NCBI GenBank assembly: GCA_019009955.1
Contig: CM032229.1
Span: 195,889,501-195,953,500, forward strand
DNA length: 64,000 nucleotides
Direction of reading: 5' to 3'
From: Riptortus pedestris
Taxonomy: Eukaryota; Arthropoda; Insecta; Hemiptera; Alydidae
The position numbers and the translations under genes are program-made. Of this stretch, positions 22,912 through 33,104 are shown one piece after another. The notes beneath the pieces were generated by a model that made no database searches, was not told where the DNA came from, and saw only the letters and a program-made list of their open reading frames with translations. Within the stretch, counting starts at the first letter, position 1. Each line of letters begins with the position of its first letter.

Positions 22912-23815
22912 AAAACTAGGATGAGTATGTAGGAAAGGCCAGATAAACATAGGTTGGTGGTTGTAGGATAGGCCAGATAACCATAGGGTGAAGAGGGTAG
23001 GATAGGCATGATTACCATAGGCTGGAGGAGGTAGGATAGGCCAGATGACCATAGGGGGAAGGGGGAGGATAGGCATGATTACCATAGGTTGGAAGTTGTA
23101 GGATAGGCCAGATAAACATAGGGTGGTGGGGGTAGGATAGGCATGATTACCATAGGTTGGAGGAGGTAGGATAGGCCAGATAACCAAAGGGTGAAGGGGG
23201 CAGGATAGGCATGATTACCATAGGTTGGAGGTTGTAGGATAGGCCAGATGACCATAGGGGGAAGGGGGAGGATAGGCATGATTACCATAGGTTGGAGGTT
23301 GTAGGATAGGCCAGATAACCATAGGGTGAAGGGGGAGGAAAGGCATGATTACCATAGGCTGGAGGAGGTAGGATAGGCCAGATAAACATAGGGTGGAGGG
23401 GGTAGGATAGGCATGATTACCATAGGTTGGAGGAGGTAGGATAGGCCAGATAACCAAAGGGTGAAGGGGGCAGGATAGGCATGATTACCATAGGGTGGAG
23501 GAGGTAGGATAGGCCAGATAAACATAGGGTGGAGGGGGTAGTAAAGGAAGGTTTACAATGGGTTGGAGGAGGTAGGATAGGCCAGATAACCATAGGTGAA
23601 GGGGGCAGGATAGGCATGATTACCATAGGCTGGAGGAGGTAGGATAGGCCAGATAAACATAGGGGAGGGGGTAGGATAGGCATGATTACCATAGGTTGGA
23701 GAGGTAGATAGGGTGAAGGGGAGGATAGGCATGATTACCATAGGTAGATGGCATAGGATTAGGCTAGAAGGTTGAGGTAGGATAGGCCTGATTACCATAG
23801 GTGAGAGGTTGTAGG
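22912..23815. repeat. 34-bp array, compound part (68-bp alternation)
   Basis: Two related 34-bp types alternate: one with GGATAGGCCAGATAACCATA and one with GGATAGGCATGATTACCATA. The pairs make a 68-bp higher-order repeat. Three units equal 34 codons, so long open frames arise on the minus strand; these are by-products and not genes. Copies become irregular near 23700. Confidence 0.93.
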
Positions 23816-26190
23816 ATAGGCCTGATTGCCTTAGGCTAGAGGTTGTGGATAGGCCTGATTGCCTTAGGCTAGAGGTTGTGGGATTGGCCTGCTTGCCTTA
23901 GGCTAGAGGTTGTGGGATTGGCCTGCTTGCCTTAGGCTAGAGGTTGTGGGATTGGCCTGCTTGCCTTAGGCTAGAGGTTGTGGGATTGGCCTGATTGCCT
24001 TAGGCTAGAGGTTGTGGGATTGGCCTGATTGCCTTAGGCTAGAGGTTGTGGGATTGGCCTGCTTGCCTTAGGCTAGAGGTTGTGGGATTGGCCTGCTTGC
24101 CTTAGGCTAGAGGTTGTGGGATTGGCCTGCTTGCCTTAGGCTAGAGGTTGTGGGATTGGCCTGATTGCCTTAGGCTAGAGGTTGTGGGATTGGCCTGCTT
24201 GCCTTAGGCTAGACGTTATGGGATTGGCCTGATTGCCTTAGGCTAGAGGTTATGGGATTGGCCTGATTGCCTTAGGCTAGAGGTTGTGGGATTGGCCTGC
24301 TTGCCTTAGGCTAGAGGTTGTGGGATTGGCCTGCTTGCCTTAGGCTAGAGGTTGTGGGATTGGCCTGCTTGCCTTAGGCTAGAGGTTGTGGGATTGGCCT
24401 GCTTGCCTTAGGCTAGAGGTTGTGGGATTGGCCTGCTTGCCTTAGGCTAGAGGTTGTGGGTTAGGCCTGCTTGCCTTAGGCTAGACGTTATGGGATTGGC
24501 ATGAATGCATTAGGCTAGAGGTTTTGGGTTGGGCCTGCTTGCCTTAGGCTAGAGGTTGTGGGATTGGCCTGCTTGCCTTAGGCGAGCGGTTGTGGGATTG
24601 GCCTGCTTGCCTTAGGCTCGAGGTTGTGGGAGTGGCCTGCTTGCCTTAGGCTAGAGGTTGTGGGATTGGACTTCGTGACTTTGGATAGATGTTGTTGGAT
24701 TGTCATGCTTGCGTTTGGCTTGAGGTCGTGGGATTGGCCTGCTTGCCTTAGGCTAGAGGTTGTGGGATTGGCCTGCTTGCCTTAGGCTAGAGGTTGTGGG
24801 ATTGGCCTGCTTGCATTTGGGTAGAGGTTGTGGGATTGGCCTGCTTTGCCTTAGGCTAGAGGTTGTGGGATTGGCCTGCTTGCCTTAGGCTAGAGGTTGT
24901 GGGATTGGCCTGATTGCCTTAGGCTAGAGGTTGTGGGATTGGCCTGCTTGCCTTCGGCTCGAGGGTTTGGGTTTGGCATGATTGGCTTTGTCTTGAGGTG
25001 TTGGGTTTGGCGTGCTTGCCTTAGGCTAGAGGTTGTGGGATTGGCCTGATTGCCTTAGGCTAGAGGTTGTGGGATTGGCCTGATTGCCTTAGGCTAGAGG
25101 TTGTGGGATTGGCCTGATTGCATAGGCTAGAGGTTGTGGGTTAGGCCTGCTTTGCCTTAGGCTAGAGGTTGTGGGATTGGCCTGCTTGCCTTAGGCTAGA
25201 GGTTGTGGGATTGGCCTGCTTGCCTTAGGCTAGAGGGGGTGGGATTGGCCTGATTGCCTTAGGCTAGAGGTTGTGGGATAGGCCTGCTTTGCCTTAGGCT
25301 AGAGGTTGTGGGATGGCCTGATTGCCTTAGGCTAGAGGTTGTGGGATGGCCTGCTTGCCTTAGGCTTTGCCTTAGGCTAGAGGTTGTGGGATTGGCCTGC
25401 TTGCCTTAGGCTAGAGGTTGTGGGATTGGCCTGATTGCATAGGCTAGAGGTTGTGGGTTAGGCCTGCTTTGCCTTAGGCTAGAGGTTGTGGGATTGGCCT
25501 GCTTGCCTTAGGCTACTTAGGCTAGTGGTTGTGGGATTGGTCCTGCTTGCCTTAGGCTAGAGGTTGTGGGATGGCCTGCTTGCCTTAGGCTAGAGGGTTG
25601 TGGGATTGGCCTGATTGCCTTAGGCTAGAGGTTTGTGGGATTGGCCTGCTTGCCTTAGGGCTAGAGGTTGTGGGATTGGCCTGATTGCCATAGGCTAGAG
25701 GTTGTGGGAGTGGCCTGCTTTGCCTTAGGCTAGAGGTTGTGGGATTGGCCTGATTGCCTTAGGCTAGAGGTTGTGGGATTGGCCTGCTTGCCTTAGGCTA
25801 GAGGTTGTGGGTTAGGCCTGCTTTGCCTTAGGCTAGAGGTTGTGGGATTGGCCTGCTTTGCCTTAGGCTAGAGGTTGTGGGTTAGGCCTGCTTTGCCTTA
25901 GGCTAGAGGTTGTGGGATTGGCCTGCTTGCCTTAGGCTAGAGGTTGTGGGATTGGCCTGCTTGCCTTAGGCTAGAGGTTGTGGGATTGGCCTGCTTGCCT
26001 TAGGCTAGAGGTTGTGGGATTGGCCTGCTTGCCTTAGGCTAGAGGTTGTGGGATTGGCCTGATTGCCTTAGGCTAGAGGTTGTGGGATTGGCCTGCTTGC
26101 CTTAGGCTAGAGGTTGTGGGATTGGCCTGATTGCCTTAGGCTAGAGGTTGTGGGATTGGCCTGCTTTGCCTTAGGCTAGAGGTTGTGGGA
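23816..26190. repeat. 34-bp array, homogeneous part, about 70 copies
   Basis: The unit contains TTGCCTTAGGCTAGAGGTTG and TGGGATTGGCCTG; 34-bp spacing was checked at 23901 and 23935. It shares the period and the GGATxGGCCTGATTxCC core with the neighbouring compound part, so the two form one evolving array of about 3.3 kb. Many single-base indels (GCTTTGCC, GGATGGCC) occur after 24840. Patches of strongly diverged copies lie near 24480-24710 and 24950-25010. Confidence 0.95.
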
Positions 26191-26783
26191 GACATTTCGT
26201 AGCTGAAGCAATTGCAGTTCTCTCACTCTCCTGCATTAGATCTGTGAATTTCTGAATTTTGAAAGAATTGCTTATTCTGATTATGGATAATGCTGTAAAA
26301 GAGGGCGTTAATGGAGACATGTGAAATAAAAAGCAATTATTTATACAAAATTTCTTAAAATAAACATTCTGAGAAGATGATTGAACTGTTATTTAAGTTG
26401 TGTAAGCATGAGGAGAATAGAAAAGTACATAGAAAGTGGGTATTTATTTAAAGCTGCTTCGTCCGACGAGAGCTACTTAGGACCGTAGAACTCCTCCAAC
26501 TCCTCCAAGCCACCAACTCAGTCTTATATTCCTCAACTACCTCATATTCGCTTTTCATTCACTCCATCCAGTCTTCTGCATATTACAATGTAACTAGTAC
26601 TTAAGTGAACAGTTAAACTTTTTATTAACTTTGTTCTCATCAAAATTTACTAAATAAATGCGAAAAAAAAATTTTCTTATCCATCCAACAGGTAATGGCG
26701 TAAATCGGGCAGACTACATCCTTAGGGGGCTTCATCACCCTAAACCACTATCTTCCATTAGAAAGTGCGACAATTGAAAAAAA
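26191..26783. other. Unassigned AT-rich sequence
   Basis: No gene or repeat recognised between the 34-bp array and the poly-C array. Confidence 0.55.
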
Positions 26784-27301
26784 ACCCCCCCCACCCCCCC
26801 CCCCCCCACCCCCCCCCCCCCCCTCTCCTCCTCCCCCACACCCCCCCCCCCCCCCACCACCCCCCCCCCCCCACCCACCCACCCTCCCACCGCCCCCCGA
26901 CCCCCCTCCCCCACACCACCCACCCCACACCCCCCCTCAGGCCCCCCGACCCCCCCCCCCGCCCCCCGACCCCCCCCCCCCCCCACCCCCCCCCCCCCCC
27001 ACCCCCCCCCCCCCCCACCCCCCCCCCCCCCCACCCCCCCCCCCCCCCACCCCCCCCCCCCCCCACCCCCCCCCCCCCCCACCCCCCCCCCCCCCCACCC
27101 CCCCCCCCCCCCACCCCCCCCCCCCCCCACCCCCCCCCCCCCCCACCCCCCCCCCCCCCCACCCCCCCCCCCCCCCACCCCCCCCCCCCCCCACCCCCCC
27201 CCCCCCCCACCCCCCCCCCCCCCCACCCCCCCCCCCCCCCACCCCCCCCCCCCCCCACCCCCCCCCCCCCCCACCCCCCCCCCCCCCCACCCCCCCCCCC
27301 C
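26784..27301. repeat. Poly-C array with regular A(C)15 units
   Basis: From 26985 to about 27300 a single A recurs every 16 bases (26985, 27001, 27017, 27033, 27049 and on to 27289), giving about 20 units of A(C)15. The left part is less regular with A, G or T breaks. The minus strand therefore has tracts of 15 G. Long glycine- or proline-rich frames across it are composition artefacts. Confidence 0.95.
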
Positions 27302-27309
27302 AAAATTCC

Positions 27310-28141
27310 CCCCCCTACTCCTTACCGGGAAAACTCCTCCCCTACTCACTCTGACTGGCATCTCCTGCCCTACTCACTCTGACTGGCATCTCCTGCCCTA
27401 CTCACTCTGACTGGCATCTCCTGCCCTACTCACTCTGATTGGCATCTCCTGCCCTACTCACTCTGATTGGCATCTCCTGCCCTACTCACTGTGACTGGCA
27501 TCTCCTGCCCTACTCACTCTGATTGGCATCTCCTGCCCTACTCACTCTGACTGGCATCTCCTGCCCTACTCACTCTGACTGGCATCTCCTGCCCTACTCA
27601 CTCTGATTGGCATCTCCTGCCCTACTCACTCTGATTGGCATCTCCTGCCCTACTCACTCTGACTGGCATCTCCTGCCCTACTCACTCTGATTGGCATCTC
27701 CTGCCCTACTCACTCTGACTGGCATCTCCTGCCCTACTCACTCTGACTGGCATCTCCTGCCCTACTCACTCTGATTGGCATCTCCTGCCCTACTCACTCT
27801 GACTGGCATCTCCTGCCCTACTCACTCTGACTGGCATCTCCTGCCCTACTCACTCTGACTGGCATCTCCTGCCCTACTCACTCTGACTGGCATCTCCTGC
27901 CCTACTCACTCTGATTGGCATCTCCTGCCCTACTCACTCTGACTGGCATCTCCTGCCCTACTCACTCTGATTGGCATCTCCTGCCCTACTCACTCTGATT
28001 GGCATCTCCTTTTCAACCCACTCTTACTGGCATCCCCTTCCCAACTCAGTCTGATTGGCATCTCCTTCCCTACTCACTCTGACTGGGATTTCCTTCCCTA
28101 CTCACTGTGACTGGCATCTCCTGCCCTACTCACTCTGATTG
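27310..28141. repeat. 28-bp minisatellite, about 29 copies
   Basis: The unit contains CTACTCACTCTGACTGGCAT and CTCCTGCC. The main variant is GACTGG/GATTGG. A few diverged copies lie at 28005-28095. The last copy runs directly into the coding remnant that follows, at TGATTGGC. Confidence 0.96.
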
Positions 28142-28510
28142 GCCTGTGCTGAACGTAAACACGACGGCCCATGCAAAAGACTCCAATGTTGCCTCTGTGG
28201 AGAGGAACACTCTAGCAGAGATAAGAAATGTCGTATTTATTCTAAAGAAGTTGAAATTTATAAATTGATGTCTACTGATAGAATATCTTACGCACAAACC
28301 AAGAATAGACTTTCAAAAGCGTCAACTAAATACGCCACAAAAACCACTGTTATTTATACGGATAATGAACTTAATAAATCCTTCTAAGAAATATTAATGA
28401 ATAAATTATATAAAGAGATAGAATGACTCATCCAGCCAATCTATGGACAGATTCTTTCACTCATAAATACTGGAAATGAAAATGGACCTCAGAAACTCAA
28501 GATTATTAGC
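28139..28510 (+). pseudogene. I/Jockey-like ORF1 zinc-knuckle end and ORF2 start
   Basis: The frame gives HDGPCKRLQCCLCGEEHSSR then DKKCRIY, a CCHC knuckle pair of the ORF1 (Gag-like) protein of I/Jockey-type non-LTR elements, followed by an ISYAQTKNRLS tail common in the family. After a stop at 28387 the sequence continues to about 28510 and, in another frame, reads PQKLKIISYNT, which is how ORF2 endonucleases often begin. The N-terminal ORF1 part is absent; the 28-bp array takes its place. A piggyBac element follows, and the rest of the endonuclease resumes at 30683. Confidence 0.7.
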
Positions 28511-30139
28511 TATAACACTATTTTGTTAGAGATAACACATATAGTGAACCCATACAGCTGAGAACAACACTGCAAGTAGTATCGGGATTTTCGATCAGCA
28601 CCAGTACAATCCTTGCATCTTCCCCTTTTCCCTGGGGCCGGTAGATCAGCTGTTATGGTTGTTGAGGTCATGTTCAATATTTTACAGATAGCCTTTCGGA
28701 TTTCGCGCGGCACGTGGATGCTGTGCGCCCGTCGGCGAAAATGATCTTCACACAGCTGCTTTCACAACTCTTTCAAAAAACCCTCCTTTCAAATTTATCG
28801 TCATACTTTTCATTACTTTTATAAATGATGAATGCATTGATACCCGCCACATTGATCAGGCTATAAAATATCACCATCGGCCATCTTCTTGCATTTCGAG
28901 CAGTATTATAAATGGCACACATTTCATCAACAACATCAACCCCTCCTTTAGTCATGTTATAGAAGGTGAATGCCTCTGGGTTTTTTTTTGTTTCCGGTCG
29001 AAAGATCAATGCTGCCATCGAGATGGACGGTTGAAAGAATTAGAACACATTTGTTTTTTTTGGGAATATACGATAAAATGCTGCGGTCCTTTTGAAAACC
29101 GAATTGTGAAGAATATACTTCCCTTTGGCGATCCAAAAGACGCATAGGTATTTTCCTCTTGTTGCTTCTTAGAGTCCCGACCATTGTAAGTTTATGTTTT
29201 AGTAAGGTAGTGGCCAGATCATAGCTGGTGAACCATTGTGATATTACGTCCGGATCCATAAATGGGCTTGCACAGCCTTTCCACAATGGCAGCTGGGTGT
29301 TGCTCTGGCATAATGGCCCTTGAGGCTCCTGTCCCACATAAACTTCCATATTGGCTCTATAGAAGGTCTTTGCATCTGCGAGTGCAAAAATGTTTATCCC
29401 ATATTTATTGGGTTTCGATGGTATGTACTGTCTGAAACTGCATTTCCCCCTAAATGTTTCAAGTTTTTCGTCAATAGTGACATATTCGGACAAGGAGTAA
29501 TACTTGCCACAGTTTTCGATGAACATATCAAAAAGGTCTCTAATGGGGGCTAACTGGTCAATTTTTTTACGTTCCTCACGGGTCGATTTGTCGTCAAACC
29601 TAATTGCTCTCAATAAAAATCTAAATCTCTGCAGACACATAACACTAGGAAAGAAATCAACCCCAGTACCATCCGTCATCCAAAACTCTTCAATATTCAC
29701 CCGTCCTCCTTTTAGAACACCTCCCATATGCAATAGTCCCATGAGAGCCTTTAGCTCCACCAGGTCTGTTTTTGGGCATTCCTTTCTCTGGAATAATTCC
29801 CACATGTGCTTTCAATATAAATATTTGTATTGTTTACAATAGACTCTATCATAAAATCAGAAACAAAATGCAGCCAAATCTCCACCTCCTTCATTAGCTC
29901 TTTTACAGGACCTCTTACACCTGGTAAATGCACCATAATATTACCTGATCTTGTACGTACATTCTTCTTCCTAGGTAGTTCTGACAACCATTTCATGGTT
30001 TTTGTTTTATTGAATAAAACATTACCTTCATCGGCATCCGACGGCGTGACCTCTTCGAGCTCCTGCTCAGATTCTGAATTCTCTTCTCTTCATCTACCTC
30101 ATCTTCTTCATCGTCAATAATGTCTAAACCGATAGGCAT
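28510..30139 (-). pseudogene. piggyBac transposase, frameshifted
   Basis: The probable start at 30139 (MPIGLDIIDDEED) gives an acidic N-terminus. A second frame (29996-29751) has WLSELPRKKNVRTRSGNIM. The main frame (29805-28957) holds ECPKTDLVELKALMGLL, RFRFLLRAIRFDD, VTIDEKLETFRGKCSFRQY, IPSKPNKYGINIFALADAKT and WFTSYDLATTLL. The next (29018-28773) has MTKGGVDVVDEMCAIYN, containing the third Asp region. The last (28713-28510) has CKDC and CC pairs of the C-terminal cysteine-rich domain. Before WFTSY the normal D-N is replaced by S-Q, so the second catalytic Asp seems lost. With at least three frame changes this is a dead copy. Confidence 0.88.
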
Positions 30140-30678
30140 GGCTCCACCAACATCCGATGCACTAATTCCACCTCTTGGGGATTTGACAAATCATAAAGAC
30201 GCTCCATAGCATAAGTAAAATGAAAACAGAAAGAAAAAGCTAAAAACTGCAAGGAACTGAAATTACAAGATGTACACAATAGGTAAGTTGGCTGAGTACT
30301 GAATGGTGGGGAGGTTCTTACCCCTCCCACCCCAAGTTGTAGGATTCACAGGATTTCGGGACCCCCCCCCTCTGTGAATCCCAGAGCTACAGCTGACTTA
30401 AACTATCTGTGGGTCCCAGAGACCCGGTGCCACCTTACCAAATTCTTGAAAAAAAAAACATTCCATAATGGTGGCACCGGGTCTGAGAGACCCATGGGCT
30501 TATTCTTGAACCAATAACTGCCCTATCAATGAGGATCAAAAGTGCTTGTTTCTTTCTATGTTATCTAAGACACCTTCTCGAGAGGTACTATGGATTCCAG
30601 ACTTGTACCTTACCCAATGTAGAATGGGTGAGCATTCCAAGTTATGGGTCCCACAGACCCGGTCCCACCACTGCCAGG
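28511..30678 (-). mobile_element. piggyBac element B inserted in the I-like element
   Basis: TTAA at 30679-30682 marks the 5' side. The end sequence in element sense is CCTGGCAGTGGTGGGACCGG, and related GGTGGCACCGGGTC motifs repeat as inverted subterminal copies at 30400 and 30465. The transposase gene runs leftward. The 3' end has no clear TTAA or inverted repeat and seems truncated. The host retrotransposon continues on both sides. Confidence 0.75.
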
Positions 30679-30682
30679 TTAA

Positions 30683-31230
30683 TTACGGTTAATACGAATT
30701 CACACATTTATGCCCACGGACTGAAACACTAACATTTCTTTATCTCCTCTGCTTATCTGTAGACATATTTCAGGGAAAGTTGATCAGGATTCCCATGGAA
30801 GTGATCACTTTCCAATACATATACTAACTCTTCTCACTCACTATTTCAAGATACAACACAAAAAACACAAATTTACTTATCAAGATTACATTACTGGAAA
30901 GCTTAAGTCGGAAAACACTCAAAGCATTATTGAGCTAACCTCTCTAATGTTAGAAGCAGCTGAGATAAGTATTCCAAAAACTTCACGGACATACAAAAAA
31001 CCTCCAGTTCCTTGGTGTGCGGTGAATCTAGAATTTTTGTAATGAACAGAAAAAGAGCTCTTAATTTATTCCGCCGAAATCCGTCTGACGTAAATCTCCT
31101 AGACTACAAAAGGAAAAAATCCTAAGCCCAATGGGTTATTAAGAATAGTAAAAGACAGTGCTGGATAGATTTTTTATCTGATATTAATCGACGCTTAGCC
31201 GCGAAAAACGTATGGACTAAAATTCGCCAT
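30683..31230 (+). pseudogene. I/Jockey-like ORF2: endonuclease end and linker
   Basis: The translation gives ISLSPLLICRHISGKVDQDS and then HGSDHFPI, the conserved C-terminal motif of APE-type endonucleases in non-LTR retrotransposons. An AAEISIPKTSRTYKKPPVPW segment follows and, after stops, LNLFRRNPSDVNLLDYKRKK and VWTKIRH, which normally precede the reverse transcriptase. It continues the element interrupted at 28510; about 600 bp of endonuclease coding is missing. RT is absent because a family X repeat starts at 31240. Confidence 0.75.
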
Positions 31231-31239
31231 AATACTCAT

Positions 31240-31440
31240 AAAAGTCCGTCACGCAGGGGCTGCGCAAACTAGGCAGATTTCCCTCGTGAAGTTAGACAAT
31301 AGATAATCTACTTACTGGTAACTCAACGCCACCATGAATATAAAGAGAACAAATACAAACGGGAATAAGAAACCTCCCGACGGAAAGCATTTGAAACCTA
31401 AACAAATACATTGCTCCACGACGTAATGTTTTTCCGAAAT
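31240..31440 (+). mobile_element. Family X dispersed repeat, one end
   Basis: Starts AAAAGTCCGTCACGCAGGGG and continues CTAGGCAGATTTCCC, matching 18450 and the reverse of 39688. The right limit is unclear. Confidence 0.65.
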
Positions 31441-31681
31441 AGTTAATCCTAAAGGGTAGATTTTGGGTATTTATAAAATAGAAATTTTAGTTATAAATAA
31501 TAATCCTTTATTTGCTCATTAATAAAAATTTACACTTGATATTTACAAAATTAGTACATAGAAAATAACAATGAGAATAGAGGTATTATATGCAGACATT
31601 ATTGAACGTTTGAACAAACTCAGCATTAGCTGAGGATTTTCGAGTTGGAGTATGTCCTAACCTTTGTGTTTTATACATATA
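31441..31681. other. Unassigned AT-rich sequence
   Basis: No recognisable content between the family X end and the Helitron fragment. Confidence 0.5.
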
Positions 31682-31895
31682 CTGGCTAAGGTACCCCGGC
31701 AATTCATTTCAGCTTGAATCAAGATGGTATTTTTTTGGCAAGTCTTTACTTTCCACAATATTTTGGCATTTCTCCGTCACAGTCTTTAGGGTTCATACCC
31801 GTCGTTGCTGTGGATTTGTTCATAATAGAATTATTTGTTATTTAAGACTTCCCTCACCTCAATATTGTTTTATATTTCCCGTCTCCTGTGCATGT
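31682..31895 (-). mobile_element. Helitron 3'-end fragment (copy e)
   Basis: In reverse, ends TACCTTAGCCAG, a diverged CTAG end, preceded by the CCATCTTGATTCAAGC and CACAGCAACGACGGGTAT blocks of the other copies. The 5' part is missing where a family X end begins. Confidence 0.65.
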
Positions 31896-32020
31896 CGTTT
31901 TTAGCAGATTTCCCTTAAGGGAAATCAGCTATTGAGGTCGTACTCATGACGCGAGTTTCGAAAAATTTCTTCAAATGTCTATCGATCCTACCCAGGAGAT
32001 GACGAAAATGAGGTCCGTTC

Positions 32021-32027
<7 letters not shown>
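31896..32027 (+). mobile_element. Family X dispersed repeat, palindromic end
   Basis: Begins TTTTAGCAGATTTCCC and contains the 20-bp perfect palindrome GATTTCCCTTAAGGGAAATC. The block TCAAATGTCTATCGATCCTA follows, and the copy stops at (TA)n. Confidence 0.7.

Positions 32028-32078
<51 letters not shown>
32028..32078. repeat. (TA)n microsatellite, left flank of BEL element
   Basis: About 25 TA units. The right flank of the BEL element (39063-39127) is also (TA)n, consistent with insertion into one TA tract. Confidence 0.95.
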
Positions 32079-32081
<3 letters not shown>

Positions 32082-32295
32082 ATGCGAAATTTAGTGGATT
32101 GTATACTTAACACTGGCTGGTTCCGATGTAAACCGACTGCATATGCCTGGCGTAGGGAAAATAAAAAGTACTCACTGTATAAGCACTAGAGCTCGACTGA
32201 TTGTCTGCTAATCTTGTCCGGCAGGGGCGCCACCTGTTGTCTTCTCGATCTAGGAGCTCCCGTAACTTCAAAACCGGACGTACAATTACCAAACA
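32079..32295 (-). repeat. BEL/Pao 3' LTR
   Basis: Starts TGTATGCGAAATTTAG and ends CCAAACA, following the TG...CA rule. It matches 38846-39062 over its whole length with about 12 differences. A purine-containing stretch (AAGGCTGGCGGT in element sense) lies next to it as a possible polypurine tract. Confidence 0.88.
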
Positions 32296-33104
32296 TACCG
32301 CCAGCCTTGGGATTATCTTATTATAATCCCAACAAAATGCAATAAATAAATAAACAAAGGGGTTCACTTTATTGTTTGTAGCTGGTTGCGATAGGAACTA
32401 AATAACTAAACATAATCACTAAAATACAAAACTTCAATGGCTTAGAATAAGGAAGGATAAGGTAATGAAACCGCGCCAACTTCACCTTGCAGGGGGCTGT
32501 CAGCAAGGACTTAGGACGTAGGAAAGAGGCCCACGGAAAGGGATCAAACCATTGAAATAAAGAAACTATTAACTAATTATTATCTAAATAACGAACAATG
32601 AAATAATCTAAACAAAGAACAAAGAATTAAACAATCAAACATCTGGTTGGGCTACTGTCCAACTAATGAGCAAATAAACGACAAACTTCTAAATAATTAG
32701 AAACAACAAACTTCTAATTAATAAGGAACAAAACAAACTTTAGCTCAATCTGAGACGGGGAGCGGCACTAACCTGTTACCAGGCCGGCGCAGCAATGTGT
32801 TGCCCACTTTCAGCTCTACCACTCAAACAACTGAGTCTGTACCAGGAAACACTCTCACGACTTTACCTAGAGGCCAATTCATCAGAGGTGTGTTCTCGTT
32901 CTTTATTAGCACTAGGGCTTCTCCTGACAAATTGGGTACTTCGTTGTACCATTTTGTCCTTTGTTAGATCGAATTCAAATAGTCATTCTTCCATTTTGCC
33001 CAAAATTGCTGTGCTAAACTGCGTACCATTGGCCATCTATTCAAGACTCCTTCCTTAACATCCGGGAGGTTATGTTCTGGCGGCGAAATCAACGGACCAC
33101 CAAC
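32296..33104 (-). pseudogene. BEL/Pao 3' region with integrase tail
   Basis: Between the long pol frame and the 3' LTR. The first 150 bp, in a shifted frame from about 33110 to 32960, still encode LVGGPLISPPEHN and LNRWPMVRSLAQQFWAKWK, the usual C-terminus of BEL/Pao integrase. The remainder (about 32300-32950) is AT-rich with no coding I recognise and is probably 3' untranslated. Confidence 0.65.

Noticed and set aside
22855..23798. Repeat proteins with MVIMPILP motifs on the minus strand
   Set aside because: Open frames follow from three 34-bp units equalling 34 codons; no gene features.
26735..27382. Glycine-rich and proline-rich proteins on both strands
   Set aside because: They are translations of the A(C)15 and poly-C array; no start context, domains or splice structure support a gene.
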